Shown here: one piece after another, positions 1-9,160 of the stretch
How the letters are laid out: the number at the start of each line of letters is the position of its first letter
Numbering within the stretch: position 1 is the first letter of the stretch
DNA from: Treponema sp.
Lineage (GTDB): Bacteria; Spirochaetota; Spirochaetia; Treponematales; Treponemataceae
Assembly (NCBI GenBank): GCA_024400955.1
Contig: JAKSLY010000021.1
Location: 1 to 50,774, forward strand
Length of the DNA stretch: 50,774 bases
Reading direction: 5' to 3'
Position numbers and translations under genes: made by a program
The notes under the pieces: generated by a model
What the model saw: the letters and a program-made list of their open reading frames with translations, nothing else
Databases searched by the model: none
What the model was told of the DNA's origin: nothing

Positions 1-707
1 AGAGCTGCAAAGTACTGGTCTTCCATTTCCTGTCCCTTTGAAGGCTTTGCACCAAAGAGTGTGCGTCCTGCCATGCGAAGGTCCTTGCGCTGTGACCAAA
101 GATCCTGGTCAACGATGAAGTATTCCTGTTCAGGACCTACTGTTGTTGCAACGCGGCTAACTTCCTTTCCAAAGAGCTTGAGGATGCGCTTTGCCTGAAC
201 GTTAAGTGCGTCCATTGAACGGAGCAATGGAGTCTTCTTGTCAAGGGCTTCACCTGTGTAAGAGCAGAAAGCTGTTGGAATACAAAGTGTATGTTCCTTG
301 ATGAATGGATATGATGTTGGATCCCAAACTGTGTAACCGCGTGCTTCGAATGTTGCACGGTGACCGCCGTTAGGGAAAGAAGAAGCGTCAGGTTCACCCT
401 TTACGAGTTCCTTTCCACTGAATGACATGATTACGGTTCCATCATCCTGTGGGTTGATGAAGCTGTCGTGCTTTTCTGCAGTAATTCCAGTAAGAGGCTG
501 GAACCAGTGTGCAAAGTGTGTTGCACCGTTTTCGATTGCCCATTCCTTCATGGCATGTGCTACAACATTTGCAACATCAAGCTGAAGTGGTTCGCCATTA
601 TCCAAAGTCTTCTTGAGAGCCTTGAATGTTTCCTTTGGAAGACGGTCCTTCATTGTCTTCTGGTTGAAGACCATGCTTCCGAATAATTCTGGTACGTTTA
701 CTGCCAT
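1..707 (-). CDS. glnN: Glutamine synthetase type III, N-terminal part (cut by window edge)
   Basis: Makes glutamine from glutamate, ammonia and ATP. About 235 N-terminal residues are visible on the minus strand from ATG at 707; the rest lies beyond position 1. The protein begins [20 protein letters not shown] and contains [26 protein letters not shown] and a VGPEQEYF stretch, all typical of the long (about 700-residue) GSIII family and absent from GSI. TAAGGAG lies 7 nt before the ATG and fixes the start. The leader upstream holds an inverted repeat followed by a U-rich run (see 735-790). GSIII is common in treponemes and Bacteroidetes. Identification is secure; only the C-terminal half cannot be checked. 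Confidence 0.93.
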   Translation of the reverse strand, partial: MAVNVPELFGSMVFNQKTMKDRLPKETFKALKKTLDNGEPLQLDVANVVAHAMKEWAIENGATHFAHWFQPLTGITAEKHDSFINPQDDGTVIMSFSGKELVKGEPDASSFPNGGHRATFEARGYTVWDPTSYPFIKEHTLCIPTAFCSYTGEALDKKTPLLRSMDALNVQAKRILKLFGKEVSRVATTVGPEQEYFIVDQDLWSQRKDLRMAGRTLFGAKPSKGQEMEDQYFAA

Positions 708-734
708 AACAAACTCCTTATGCAATAAAATTAA

Positions 735-790
735 AAAGGCGATGCAAAAATCTTCTGCGGAATAACGCAAAAAACTTTTACATCGCCTTT
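735..790 (-). promoter_or_regulatory. Possible attenuator-like stem in the glnN leader
   Basis: AAAGGCGATG and CATCGCCTTT form a perfect 10-bp inverted repeat separated by about 36 nt. Read in the glnN direction, the second arm is followed by TTTTAATTTTATT and then the ribosome-binding site. A small GCG...CGC stem lies inside the loop. The layout resembles a terminator or attenuator in the 5' leader. That it regulates glnN is inference; no known riboswitch consensus was recognised. Confidence 0.4.
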
Positions 791-906
791 GATGCAATTT
801 CTTGATTTCTTATGGTGTCACTTTAGACCTGTCATAAAAAAAAGTCAATTATATTTGAACTTTATTTTTTCCTCTGTTCCGATTTTTACAAACAGTTTTT
901 TCCCCC

Positions 907-939
907 AAAAAAAAACGGGACGTCCTGCAAGACGCCCCG
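907..939 (-). terminator. Rho-independent terminator of the cellobiose phosphorylase gene
   Basis: On the minus strand CGGGGCGTC-TTGCAG-GACGTCCCG forms a strong GC hairpin (916-939) followed by nine T residues (907-915). It lies 25 nt downstream of the stop codon of the gene ending at 964. Confidence 0.9.
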
Positions 940-963
940 ATTCCATCTCATTCCATTACATTA

Positions 964-3375
964 CTACATTACAAGAACAACTTCCGTAGAGTCCGTCATT
1001 GCACTTTCTGGAATGTAGTTACCTTCCATCTGCTTGCCGTTTACAGTAAGCTTTGTGCATCCGCTTTCAACGTGGCGGCTGTTGTCAACAACAATGTGAA
1101 GCTTCTTTCCGCGGAATGTCTTGCTGATTTCAAAGCCATCCCATTCAGCAGGAATTGAAGGGGCAACCTTAAGTCCGCCAAAGTCAGGGCGCATACCCAT
1201 GATTCCCTCAACACAGCCTACCATTACGGTAGATGCAGTTCCCGTAAGCCAGTGAACGTGCGAGCGGCCAAAGTGAGGGCTTGCCTTTCCTTCCGTAAAC
1301 TGTCCGTAGCAGTATGGTTCAAGCTTGCGGATTTCTGCCTTTTCGTTCTGGGCAGCAGGAGAGTTTTCCATAAAGTACTGGAAGGCCCTGTTTCCGTGTC
1401 CGCGGAGTGCTTCTGCAAGAATGATCCATCCCTGTGACTGCGAGAAGATTCCGGCATTTTCCTTTACGCCCTGGTTGTAGATGACTGCAAGGGCACCTTC
1501 AAAGGCATGGGCATGGTATGGAGGATCCATGAGGACTGCACCGAATTCAGTGTTGAGCTGTTTGTAAACATTATCAAGGGCGGCATCAGCCTGGGCATCG
1601 CTTGCATATCCTGAGATGACTGACCAGCTCTGTGGGTTGAGCCACATGTTTGCCTCAGGGTCGTCACGGCGTCCGATGGTTTCACCGCGTTCAGTAAAGC
1701 CGCGGATAAAGCGGTCCTCGTTCCAGCAGAGGGTCTCGATCTTCTTTGCAAGTTCTGCCTGCTTTTCTTCAAGGAACTTGATGTATTCTGCATCCTTCTT
1801 GTATTCAGCAAACTTCTTGAGGATTGAGAATGCAAGGTAGAACTGGAGGGCAACAAATGAAGATTCACCCTTCTTTCCAAGGCGGAGGCAGTCGTTCCAG
1901 TCTGCATAAAGACCGGCTGGCATTCCGTGGTTTCCAAGGTGGTCAAGGCTGAACTGAACTGCACGCTGAAGGTGGTTGTATACGGTTCCCTCATCCTTGT
2001 TTGCGTAAGGAATCACTTCGTCGATGAATGCAAGGTTTCCCGTTTCAGAAACGTACTTGTAGACAGTCGGGAAAAGCCAGAGTGCATCGTCTGCGCGGTA
2101 TTCAGGATGACCAGTTTCCTTTACATAAGATGCATCATCAGGAGTGTCTTCGTGACCTGCATTGTGAGTGAACTTTACGAGAGGGAGTCCGCCGCCGTTG
2201 TCAACCTGTGCCGAAAGCATGAAGCGAATCTTTTCAACTGCCATTTCCGGAGCAAGGTGAATCACACCCTGAATGTCCTGAACCGTGTCGCGGTAACCGT
2301 AACCGTTGCGCAGTCCGCAGTAGATGAATGATGCTGCACGTGACCAGATGAATGTCATGAAGCAGTTGTATGCGTTCCATGTATTGATCATGGTGTTGAA
2401 TTCTTCGCTAGGTGTCTTTACCTGGAATGCCTCAAGCTTTGTGTGCCACCACTTCTTGATTTCTGCAAGTTCAGCAGCACATGTTGCGCTTACATCACTG
2501 TAGTCTGCAAGAATTTTTTCGATTTCGTCATTTTCCTTAAGGCCGAGGACGAATGCAATTTCCTTTGTCTCGCCAGGCTTGAGTTCAACAACGCATGAAA
2601 GGGCTCCGCATGAATTTTCATTGTAGCTTGTGTGGTTTCCGCAGTCGCCGCTTGTAACGCCAACCGGATTTGCATAGCTGTTGTAAAGTCCAAGGAATTC
2701 TTCCTTGTCACCGCACCAAGAAGAAACAGGTGCACCAACGAGGCAGAACACCCTGTCGGTTGCGCGCTTGCAGTCAACGTATTCACCTTCCTTGAGGGTG
2801 TCCAGGTTTCCGTGAACCGTCTGACGGATCCTGTTTTCCACAAAGGAAGTTCTTGAAATGAAGAGAGAATACTGAAGGTTCACCTGGTCCATCTCATAGT
2901 TGCTGTGGTTTGTAAATTCAGCATAGCCTGTAAGGGTAAGCTTACGAACCTTGCTGTCGTTGTTTGTTACCTTAAGGTTCCAGATTTCGTGAGACTTTCC
3001 TATTGGAACGTAGTAAAGGGCTTCCGTATGGATTGCGCTGTAGTCTGCATTGAACTTTGTGTATGCAGTACCGTGGCGGCATTCGTTCTTGTACTGGGAA
3101 AGATCCTTGCCGACAGGCTGCCATGAAGCCGACCAGTAATCCTTTGACTCGTTGTCGCGGATGTAGATGTAACGTCCAGGCTGGTCAAAATCGTTGAACA
3201 CATAGCGAAGAATTCTTCCGCTTGCACCGGACTTTGCAAAGCTGTATCCGCCTGCATTGTTGGAAATAAGGGCACCGTATTCAGGGTCGCCAAGGTAGTT
3301 TGCCCAAGGTCCCGGAGTCTTTGGATTTGTAATTACATACTCCCTGTTTGCATCGTCAAAAAATCCGTACTTCAT
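964..3375 (-). CDS. Cellobiose phosphorylase, glycoside hydrolase family 94
   Basis: Phosphorolyses cellobiose to glucose 1-phosphate and glucose in the cytoplasm, saving ATP during growth on cellulose breakdown products. The 803-residue length fits cellobiose phosphorylase (about 810) rather than cellodextrin phosphorylase (about 980). It opens MKYGFFDDANREYVITNP, carries the YGYRDTVQDIQG block and the DWNDC motif (Asp492/Asp495) that holds the family's catalytic acid, and ends with a beta-sandwich tail. The ATG at 3375 is preferred to a TTG one codon earlier because AGAGAGGA lies at good spacing. It is transcribed alone, with a clear terminator at 907-939. No cellobiose transporter is adjacent. 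Confidence 0.93.
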   Translation of the reverse strand: MKYGFFDDANREYVITNPKTPGPWANYLGDPEYGALISNNAGGYSFAKSGASGRILRYVFNDFDQPGRYIYIRDNESKDYWSASWQPVGKDLSQYKNECRHGTAYTKFNADYSAIHTEALYYVPIGKSHEIWNLKVTNNDSKVRKLTLTGYAEFTNHSNYEMDQVNLQYSLFISRTSFVENRIRQTVHGNLDTLKEGEYVDCKRATDRVFCLVGAPVSSWCGDKEEFLGLYNSYANPVGVTSGDCGNHTSYNENSCGALSCVVELKPGETKEIAFVLGLKENDEIEKILADYSDVSATCAAELAEIKKWWHTKLEAFQVKTPSEEFNTMINTWNAYNCFMTFIWSRAASFIYCGLRNGYGYRDTVQDIQGVIHLAPEMAVEKIRFMLSAQVDNGGGLPLVKFTHNAGHEDTPDDASYVKETGHPEYRADDALWLFPTVYKYVSETGNLAFIDEVIPYANKDEGTVYNHLQRAVQFSLDHLGNHGMPAGLYADWNDCLRLGKKGESSFVALQFYLAFSILKKFAEYKKDAEYIKFLEEKQAELAKKIETLCWNEDRFIRGFTERGETIGRRDDPEANMWLNPQSWSVISGYASDAQADAALDNVYKQLNTEFGAVLMDPPYHAHAFEGALAVIYNQGVKENAGIFSQSQGWIILAEALRGHGNRAFQYFMENSPAAQNEKAEIRKLEPYCYGQFTEGKASPHFGRSHVHWLTGTASTVMVGCVEGIMGMRPDFGGLKVAPSIPAEWDGFEISKTFRGKKLHIVVDNSRHVESGCTKLTVNGKQMEGNYIPESAMTDSTEVVLVM

Positions 3376-3607
3376 CAAATTCCTCTCTATGAGTTTAGTT
3401 TGAAAAACCTGCAGGACTTGTTTTGTTCCCCAAGGCTTATTCTATTCATCATAGTGAATATAAGGCTGAATCCATTCCTAATCCACCACGATTTTACTTT
3501 TTATACCATATATTTTTGAACATGAACAAGGAGTCGAGAAGAATCCTGGGACAATTAAAGGAAGAATAAAGGGTGACAATTATTTATGATTGCAGTAAAT
3601 TATTAAA

Positions 3608-4948
3608 ATGAACGCTTATATCCTGATTGCACTTTTAGGCTTTATGGATGTTCTCCTTTGCTGCGATCTTTATGACCATTTTTTTGAAAGGAGAATCAAG
3701 ATACGGTTTCTTTCCTTTTACTGCGCCCTTGTTTTCTTTGGTTTTTCCTACGCAAACATAAGCATTGCCTCAAGGCTGATTTCAAATTCCACATTTTTGA
3801 ATTACGAACGAAACATATTGAACATATTTCTTGGCCTGACCATGTGCTTTATGAATTACGAAGGAAAACCTCTTGAACTGGTATTGATGTTTGCAGTTTT
3901 CTACATCTGCGAAGTCATGGCAGAAGCGATCTTCTTTTCCTTTGCGGCAATATTCAGAATAGACTGCAGTCAGCTTTCCATGATGACAAACATGTTCTCG
4001 GCCTTTGCAACAAAAACCCTTACCCTTACCATATCGAGAGCAGTCCAGCACCTGCTAAAGAAAAACTTTTCATCCCGCCGTTATAAGATAGAAGGAAAAA
4101 TTTACCTGCTTTTAATCCTGCTGCCCATAATCACCATCTCCATAGTCATCTATCTTTTCAGAATGGAAGTCTCAAATCCTTCTGACAAGACCTTTATATC
4201 AATAGCGATTCCCATGCTGATTTTCTTGAATCTCTTGGTGTTTGCCGTAGTGGAAAAACTTTCGAGCCTGCAGTACGAACACTACGAGCTGGACTTTTTT
4301 AAGGAGAAGGTTCAGGCAGAAAAAGAGTTCTATGACAACCTTGATGAAATTGAACGGAAACATGCCTCAGTGCGCCACGACATGAAACACTACATTTCCG
4401 TAATGAAGGTTTTAATGGAAGAAAACAAGTTTGATGAGGTAAAAAAACTGCTCCTGTCCTTTGAGAATGGAATGAATGCAATAACTCCCCAGGTGTACAC
4501 CAGCAACAGAATGATAAATGCAGTTTTATGCGACAAAAAATCTCAGGGTGAAAAGAAGGGAATCCATATTGCTATTACTGTTGAACCTAACGTAAACCTG
4601 AACTATCTGTCGGATCTTGATTCCATATCACTGCTGGGAAACCTGTTGGACAATGCCATCCGCGCAGAAGACGAATCTTCTTCTGCCAAAAAGGAAATCA
4701 CATTCAGGCTTTTTGAAGGTGAAGGACAGTTTTACATCATCAATATTTCAAACCACTATTCTTCCATAAAAAGAACAAAGGAAGGCTTTCTTTCGACAAA
4801 AAAAGAAGACGGAAACCTTCACGGAATAGGACTTAAAAACATACGACACATTGCAGAAAAATACAGGGGCTTTTTTAACACTGAAACAGAAAACGGAATT
4901 TTTACTGCAACTGTCTGCCTTCCAAAAAAGGATCCGTCTATTTCATGA
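3608..4948 (+). CDS. AgrC-like (GHKL) membrane sensor histidine kinase, no adjacent regulator
   Basis: A 446-residue sensor kinase. Residues 1-215 are hydrophobic with about six membrane segments; residues 215-250 form a charged linker. RHDMKHY (His257 as phospho-acceptor), the N box GNLLDNA (344-350) and the G box HGIGLKN (405-411) place it in the HPK10/GHKL class, as in AgrC and other peptide-pheromone receptors. These kinases normally pair with a LytTR response regulator, and none lies in this window. The 3' end overlaps the convergent folE gene by 11 bp. The ligand is unknown; the membrane part lacks a recognisable extracellular domain. Confidence 0.82.
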   Translation: MNAYILIALLGFMDVLLCCDLYDHFFERRIKIRFLSFYCALVFFGFSYANISIASRLISNSTFLNYERNILNIFLGLTMCFMNYEGKPLELVLMFAVFYICEVMAEAIFFSFAAIFRIDCSQLSMMTNMFSAFATKTLTLTISRAVQHLLKKNFSSRRYKIEGKIYLLLILLPIITISIVIYLFRMEVSNPSDKTFISIAIPMLIFLNLLVFAVVEKLSSLQYEHYELDFFKEKVQAEKEFYDNLDEIERKHASVRHDMKHYISVMKVLMEENKFDEVKKLLLSFENGMNAITPQVYTSNRMINAVLCDKKSQGEKKGIHIAITVEPNVNLNYLSDLDSISLLGNLLDNAIRAEDESSSAKKEITFRLFEGEGQFYIINISNHYSSIKRTKEGFLSTKKEDGNLHGIGLKNIRHIAEKYRGFFNTETENGIFTATVCLPKKDPSIS

Positions 4949-5504
4949 GGCTGTAGGCTTCCTGGCGGAGTGCAAGGTTGCCCCGGAAAAGTCCCCGGAC
5001 TGCAGCCGTCTTTGTCTTGGCCCCACGGCTCTTTATGCCACGGGCAGTCATGCAGGAATGCTCACCCTCCACGACAACAAGGACATCGTCGGAATCAGTA
5101 ACCTTCTGCATTATGTCGGCAATGTCGTTGCAGATGCGTTCCTGGAGCTGGAGCCTTTTTGCAACCATCTCGCAAATCCGCGCAATCTTTGAAAGTCCTA
5201 TGACCTTTCCATGGGGAATGTATGCCACGGAAACAGTCATGTTGTACATCAATGCAAGGTGATGCTCGCAATAGCTGAAGATCGGAATGTCCTTTTCCAC
5301 AACCAGGTCGTCGGTTCCCGTCTCAAAGCACTTCTTGAACATGGAGGCAATGTCGTCATTGGAATAGTTCATTCCCTCAAAGACTTCCTCATACATGCTG
5401 GCAACACGCCTTGGAGTTTCCTTAAGGCCTTCCCTATCAGGATCATCCCCAAGGGCAACGAGTATATCCCTGACTGCTTTTTCTATGGCTGCTTTATCTA
5501 TCAT
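4938..5504 (-). CDS. folE: GTP cyclohydrolase I
   Basis: Converts GTP to 7,8-dihydroneopterin triphosphate, the first step of folate (or queuosine-type) biosynthesis. The 188-residue protein has the usual length. Zinc and substrate residues are visible in YCEHH and EGEHSCM, and the C-terminal half is the conserved T-fold. It lies 17 nt after the acetyltransferase gene, so the two are probably cotranscribed. A TATAAT also sits 9 nt before the start (5514-5519), so it may have its own promoter. The 3' end overlaps the convergent kinase gene by 11 bp. Confidence 0.95.
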   Translation of the reverse strand: MIDKAAIEKAVRDILVALGDDPDREGLKETPRRVASMYEEVFEGMNYSNDDIASMFKKCFETGTDDLVVEKDIPIFSYCEHHLALMYNMTVSVAYIPHGKVIGLSKIARICEMVAKRLQLQERICNDIADIMQKVTDSDDVLVVVEGEHSCMTARGIKSRGAKTKTAAVRGLFRGNLALRQEAYSLMK

Positions 5505-5521
5505 AACGGAAAGATTATATC

Positions 5522-6094
5522 CTAATTGCCGGTAAGTTCATAGTCAGCATACCAGACAGGTTCCCTTACATCCGTCGGGCATGAAGGGTCGCCTTCGCCA
5601 ATGAACCTGTTCATCCATACAATGCCAAGCCACCTGCCCTTCTTGATGCCGGCGTTGTAAAAGTGGCCCACTTCCGTAAATCCCAGGGACTTGTGGAATT
5701 CAAGGCTTGGTACGTTTGTATCAACGATTACCGCATATATGTACTGGAAATTCTGTTTTTTTAAGGTTGAACTGAATCGCTGGTACAGGGCCGTGGCAAT
5801 TCCTGACCTGCGGGGGGCGTCGGGGGCAAGAACGATGGTCCACTCAACGTTCCACTTGTAGGCATCGTGGGGACGCAGTGGTTCGCCGCAGCAGTAACCG
5901 AGGATCTTTCCGTCTTCAGCTTCCGCAACGTAAAACGGATACTTCTTTTTTGTATCTATGATTTTCTGCCTGTAATCTTCCACAGAGGGATTTTCTATGG
6001 TGAAGGTAACATTAAGGCCTTCCACATAGGCGCCATAAATGTCGTGGCATGCTGCAGCATCGCTTTCCTGGGCAACCCTGATCTTGTATTCCAT
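5522..6094 (-). CDS. GNAT acetyltransferase, phosphinothricin acetyltransferase-like
   Basis: A 190-residue GNAT-fold enzyme that should move an acetyl group from acetyl-CoA to an amine. It opens [21 protein letters not shown], has the acetyl-CoA loop in [11 protein letters not shown] and ends the fold with [16 protein letters not shown], the pattern of the Pat/YncA group (phosphinothricin or methionine sulfone as substrate). The true substrate cannot be read from sequence. GAGGA precedes ATG 6094, and TATAAT lies 9 nt upstream (6104-6109). It is the first gene of a likely two-gene unit with folE. Confidence 0.82.
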   Translation of the reverse strand: MEYKIRVAQESDAAACHDIYGAYVEGLNVTFTIENPSVEDYRQKIIDTKKKYPFYVAEAEDGKILGYCCGEPLRPHDAYKWNVEWTIVLAPDAPRRSGIATALYQRFSSTLKKQNFQYIYAVIVDTNVPSLEFHKSLGFTEVGHFYNAGIKKGRWLGIVWMNRFIGEGDPSCPTDVREPVWYADYELTGN

Positions 6095-6246
6095 ATATTC
6101 CTCATTATATTCCTTACTATTTATAGTACTAGTATTTCATGTCTTTTTCAAGGTTCCCGGGAATTTGCAGAATTTTCGTGGTTTTTAAGTAAAAAATGGT
6201 TTACAATAGTAGAAAGCATGATTCCTCATGAGAACAGGAGTAGAAA

Positions 6247-7743
6247 ATGGACTATTATCTTGTATGCTTTGTCATATCTCTTTGCCTTACCCTGACCTTT
6301 GCCTTTAAGGAAAGCTCAAAACGAACGGTCCACATGTGCCTTTACTTTATCTTTACATCCATTTCCATCCTTGGGCTGTGGCAGCGCAACGAGGCGGTAA
6401 GCCTTGAGGAAGCAATTCTTGCAACAAGAATTGCCTACATTGGGGAATGCTATTCCTCCCTTTCCATCGTGTTCATCATCCTCTACCTTTGCAAGATCAA
6501 GATAACAAAAAAAATCCGTGCCCTCATCGTCATCATCAGCTCCATAAACTTTAGCATCTGCCTTACCATCGGAAGACTGCCCTACTTTTACAAGAGCATG
6601 CAGCTCCTTTTTGACGGCCAGAAATACGTCCTCATAAGGGAACACGGCATCCTGCACACCCTGTTCTTTGCCCTGCTCTTTGCACTCTATGCCATGTGCA
6701 ACATCATGCTGTTTACATCCATCAGGAAAAAGCGGGACATATCCGTAAAGATCATAAGCATCGTCCTTTCCGTCATGGGGCTGGGGCTTTTATGCTACAT
6801 CGTGCAGCACCTTTTCCTGAACATGGAGATCATGCCAATATGGTTTACGGCCTCTTCCATCATCTTCTTTATCATTGACGAAAAGCTGAACCTTTACAGC
6901 ATCGACAGGCCTGTCATCGATTCCTTCTTAAAGCAGAATTCCATAGGAGTCGTGGCCTTTGACAAAAACTACCGCTACCTTGGATGCAATGCCTGTGCAA
7001 AGGAAATATACCCCCAGCTTTCACATCTTATAGTCGACTACAAGATCGATACGGAAGACCCGGAACTTACGGAACTGTATTCATGGATTCAGTTCTTCCA
7101 GAGGGACATAAAGTCTGAATTCTACTTTAAGCAGGGAGACAGCTATTACAAGGTGGTGTTCAACCATCTTTACTCTGCAAACAAGATCAAGGGATTCCAG
7201 CTCATGTTCACGGACTGCACGGAAGAAAAGAACAAGGAATCAAACCTCATAAAGATTTCAATCACGGATGAACTTACAAAGCTCTTGAACCGCCGCGCCT
7301 ACGAAGAGGAAATCAACAAGATTCAGTCCGACGGAATTCCGGAAGACTTTGCAATCATTTCCTTTGACCTTAACGGCCTCAAGAAAGCAAACGACACCAA
7401 GGGCCATGCAGCCGGAGACGAACTTATCATTGCTTCCGCCAACTGCCTTAACGGAGTCCTTGAACAGTACGGATACGTCTACAGGACAGGGGGCGACGAA
7501 TACATTGCCATCGTCCTTGCTTCCGAAGACCAGATCAAGGATGCCTTTATGGAAATCAACGTCAGGTCAAAGCTTTGGGAAGGAAAATACAATTCGGGCC
7601 TGAGCATTTCCAAGGGATGCGCAAGCCACGAGGAATTCCCGGACTATACCCTGGAACAGCTGGAAAAGGAAGCCGAGCAGAGGATGTACAAGGACAAGAC
7701 AAAGTTCTATGTTGAATCCGGCATTGAACGCCGCCGGGTGTAA
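6247..7743 (+). CDS. Membrane diguanylate cyclase (7TM sensor, PAS-like, GGDEF)
   Basis: Predicted to make cyclic di-GMP at the membrane. Residues 1-215 hold about seven membrane segments of the histidine-kinase 7TM type, residues 220-325 look like a PAS domain, and residues 330-498 form the GGDEF domain with signature GGDEY at 415-419. ITDELTKLLNRRAYE and the FDLNGLKKANDTKGHAAGDE block are intact, so activity is likely. No RxxD is present at the usual inhibitory-site position, which argues against product inhibition. AGGAG lies 6 nt before ATG 6247. A PilZ-like protein at 16583 is a possible receptor. Confidence 0.88.
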   Translation: MDYYLVCFVISLCLTLTFAFKESSKRTVHMCLYFIFTSISILGLWQRNEAVSLEEAILATRIAYIGECYSSLSIVFIILYLCKIKITKKIRALIVIISSINFSICLTIGRLPYFYKSMQLLFDGQKYVLIREHGILHTLFFALLFALYAMCNIMLFTSIRKKRDISVKIISIVLSVMGLGLLCYIVQHLFLNMEIMPIWFTASSIIFFIIDEKLNLYSIDRPVIDSFLKQNSIGVVAFDKNYRYLGCNACAKEIYPQLSHLIVDYKIDTEDPELTELYSWIQFFQRDIKSEFYFKQGDSYYKVVFNHLYSANKIKGFQLMFTDCTEEKNKESNLIKISITDELTKLLNRRAYEEEINKIQSDGIPEDFAIISFDLNGLKKANDTKGHAAGDELIIASANCLNGVLEQYGYVYRTGGDEYIAIVLASEDQIKDAFMEINVRSKLWEGKYNSGLSISKGCASHEEFPDYTLEQLEKEAEQRMYKDKTKFYVESGIERRRV

Positions 7744-7770
7744 AACGTCAGGCCGAATCAAGGCTAAATT

Positions 7771-7840
7771 AAAGTTTTTAACCTGTAAATCAAAAACTAC
7801 CTGCTTAGCTAAAGTTTTTAACCTGTAACTAAAAAACTTT
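7771..7840. repeat. Two dyad repeats upstream of the ATPase gene
   Basis: An 18-bp sequence, AAAGTTTTTAACCTGTAA, occurs at 7771-7788 and 7811-7828, exactly 40 bp apart. Each copy opens an inverted repeat with a 12-nt loop: AGTTTTT/AAAAACT at 7773-7798, and the perfect AAAGTTTTT/AAAAACTTT at 7811-7840. The second dyad touches the -35 box at 7838. This is the shape of an operator pair, but the binding protein is unknown. Confidence 0.6.
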
Positions 7841-7866
7841 ACATTCCATGCAAGATGTTGTAAACT
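7838..7866 (+). promoter_or_regulatory. Promoter of the ATPase gene, probably leaderless
   Basis: TTTACA (7838-7843), a 17-nt spacer and TAAACT (7861-7866) match a sigma-70 promoter. The -10 box ends 6 nt before ATG 7873, so transcription should begin at or very near the start codon. No Shine-Dalgarno sequence is present. Confidence 0.6.
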
Positions 7867-7872
7867 GTCCTT

Positions 7873-9087
7873 ATGATAACCAGAAAAGAATTTCATCAGA
7901 TTCTGCTTAAATGGCAGAACAAGAGAATCATCAAGGTTGTGACAGGTGTGCGAAGATGCGGAAAATCCACATTGCTCCAGGGATTTCAAAAAACGCTCCT
8001 GTCTCAAGGTGTTCCTCAAGATTGCATTCAGTCTATTAACCTTGATGCAATTGAAAACGAGCATCTCTATGACTATCACGTACTATACAGGCAGATAACA
8101 GAAAATCTCATTCCCCAGAAAATGAATTACATATTTCTTGATGAAATTCAGATGGTTCCAGATTTCGAAAAAGCCATCAACAGTTTGTTCCTCAAGGAAA
8201 ACATAGACCTTTATCTTACAGGTTCAAATGCCTATATGCTTTCTGGTGAAATTGCCACACTTTTAAGCGGTCGTTATATTGAAATCAAGATGCTACCCTT
8301 TTCATTTCCTGAATATTGTGAAATGTGTTCTGAAATTTCAGGAACCAAAATTGAAGCCAACAGAAAATCCTATAACCAGTTTGTAATGTTCGGCGGTTTT
8401 CCATATATTCCTAACCTTTTGAACGACAAGGAAATGATAAGGGATTATTTACGCGGAATCTATTCAACAATTGTATTAAAGGACATCCTTCAGCGTAAAA
8501 GGATATCTGATTCCGATGTTCTTGAAAAAATCACAAAATTCAGTCTTTCAAACATTGGCAATTTGACTTCCAGCAAAAAAGTAAGCGACACATTGACTTC
8601 AGGTGGAAGAAAAACTGCCAGCGCAACCGTAGAAAATTGTTACACAGCCCTGACGGAAAGCTATCTGTTTTACAAGACAAGCCGCTATGACATAAAAGGC
8701 AAGGAATTCTTAAAAAGCCTTGAAAAATATTATGCCGTTGATACAGGCCTATACTATTTTATGCTTGGCAACAAAACAGGCAACGAAGGTTTTATTCTTG
8801 AAAACATCATCTATCTTGAATTGTTGCGCCGAGGATATGAAATCTACGTAGGAAAATTTGGCGATATGGAAGTCGATTTTGTTGCAATAAAAAACGGACT
8901 ACCGGAATACTATCAGGTTTCCCTTTCCGTAACAAATGAAGAAACCTTGAACAGGGAATTAAGACCGCTCAAGGCAATCAAGGATTCCTATCCAAAATTT
9001 CTTCTTACGTTGGATGAATGTAACGAAACTTCCCATGATGGAATCAGGCAAATTTATGCACTGGACTGGATATGCAGCAAGTCATAG
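7873..9087 (+). CDS. AAA ATPase with DUF4143-type C-terminal domain
   Basis: A 404-residue protein of the large stand-alone ATPase family (AAA_14 plus DUF4143). Walker A is GVRRCGKST (residues 25-33), Walker B is YIFLDEIQ near 95, and TGSNAYML near 117 is the sensor-1-like segment. The C-terminal region contains MEVDFVAIKNG and YYQVSLS, which resemble a PD-(D/E)xK nuclease core. Biological role is not established; copies are often scattered and accessory. Its codon use looks more AT-rich than its neighbours, in keeping with transfer. It is flanked by repeats on both sides (7771-7840 and 9094-9147). Confidence 0.8.
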   Translation: MITRKEFHQILLKWQNKRIIKVVTGVRRCGKSTLLQGFQKTLLSQGVPQDCIQSINLDAIENEHLYDYHVLYRQITENLIPQKMNYIFLDEIQMVPDFEKAINSLFLKENIDLYLTGSNAYMLSGEIATLLSGRYIEIKMLPFSFPEYCEMCSEISGTKIEANRKSYNQFVMFGGFPYIPNLLNDKEMIRDYLRGIYSTIVLKDILQRKRISDSDVLEKITKFSLSNIGNLTSSKKVSDTLTSGGRKTASATVENCYTALTESYLFYKTSRYDIKGKEFLKSLEKYYAVDTGLYYFMLGNKTGNEGFILENIIYLELLRRGYEIYVGKFGDMEVDFVAIKNGLPEYYQVSLSVTNEETLNRELRPLKAIKDSYPKFLLTLDECNETSHDGIRQIYALDWICSKS

Positions 9088-9093
9088 AAAGAG

Positions 9094-9147
9094 ATCCTGA
9101 GTCATAAGCCGTAGCAAGGGCGCCCGGCGCAGCGTAGCGCTCAGGAT
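9094..9147. repeat. 54-bp dispersed palindromic element, copy 1
   Basis: Bounded by a perfect 8-bp inverted repeat, ATCCTGAG and CTCAGGAT. The inner part (CATAAGCCGTAGCAAG... GCAGCGTAGCG) is nearly the same as in the element at 33536-33587 in the same orientation. It sits between the ends of two convergent genes. Confidence 0.75.
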
Positions 9148-9160
9148 GACATTGTGTCAA

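Noticed and set aside
735..790. Glutamine riboswitch in the glnN leader
   Set aside because: The known glnA motif is absent and is chiefly cyanobacterial; only a simple stem is seen.
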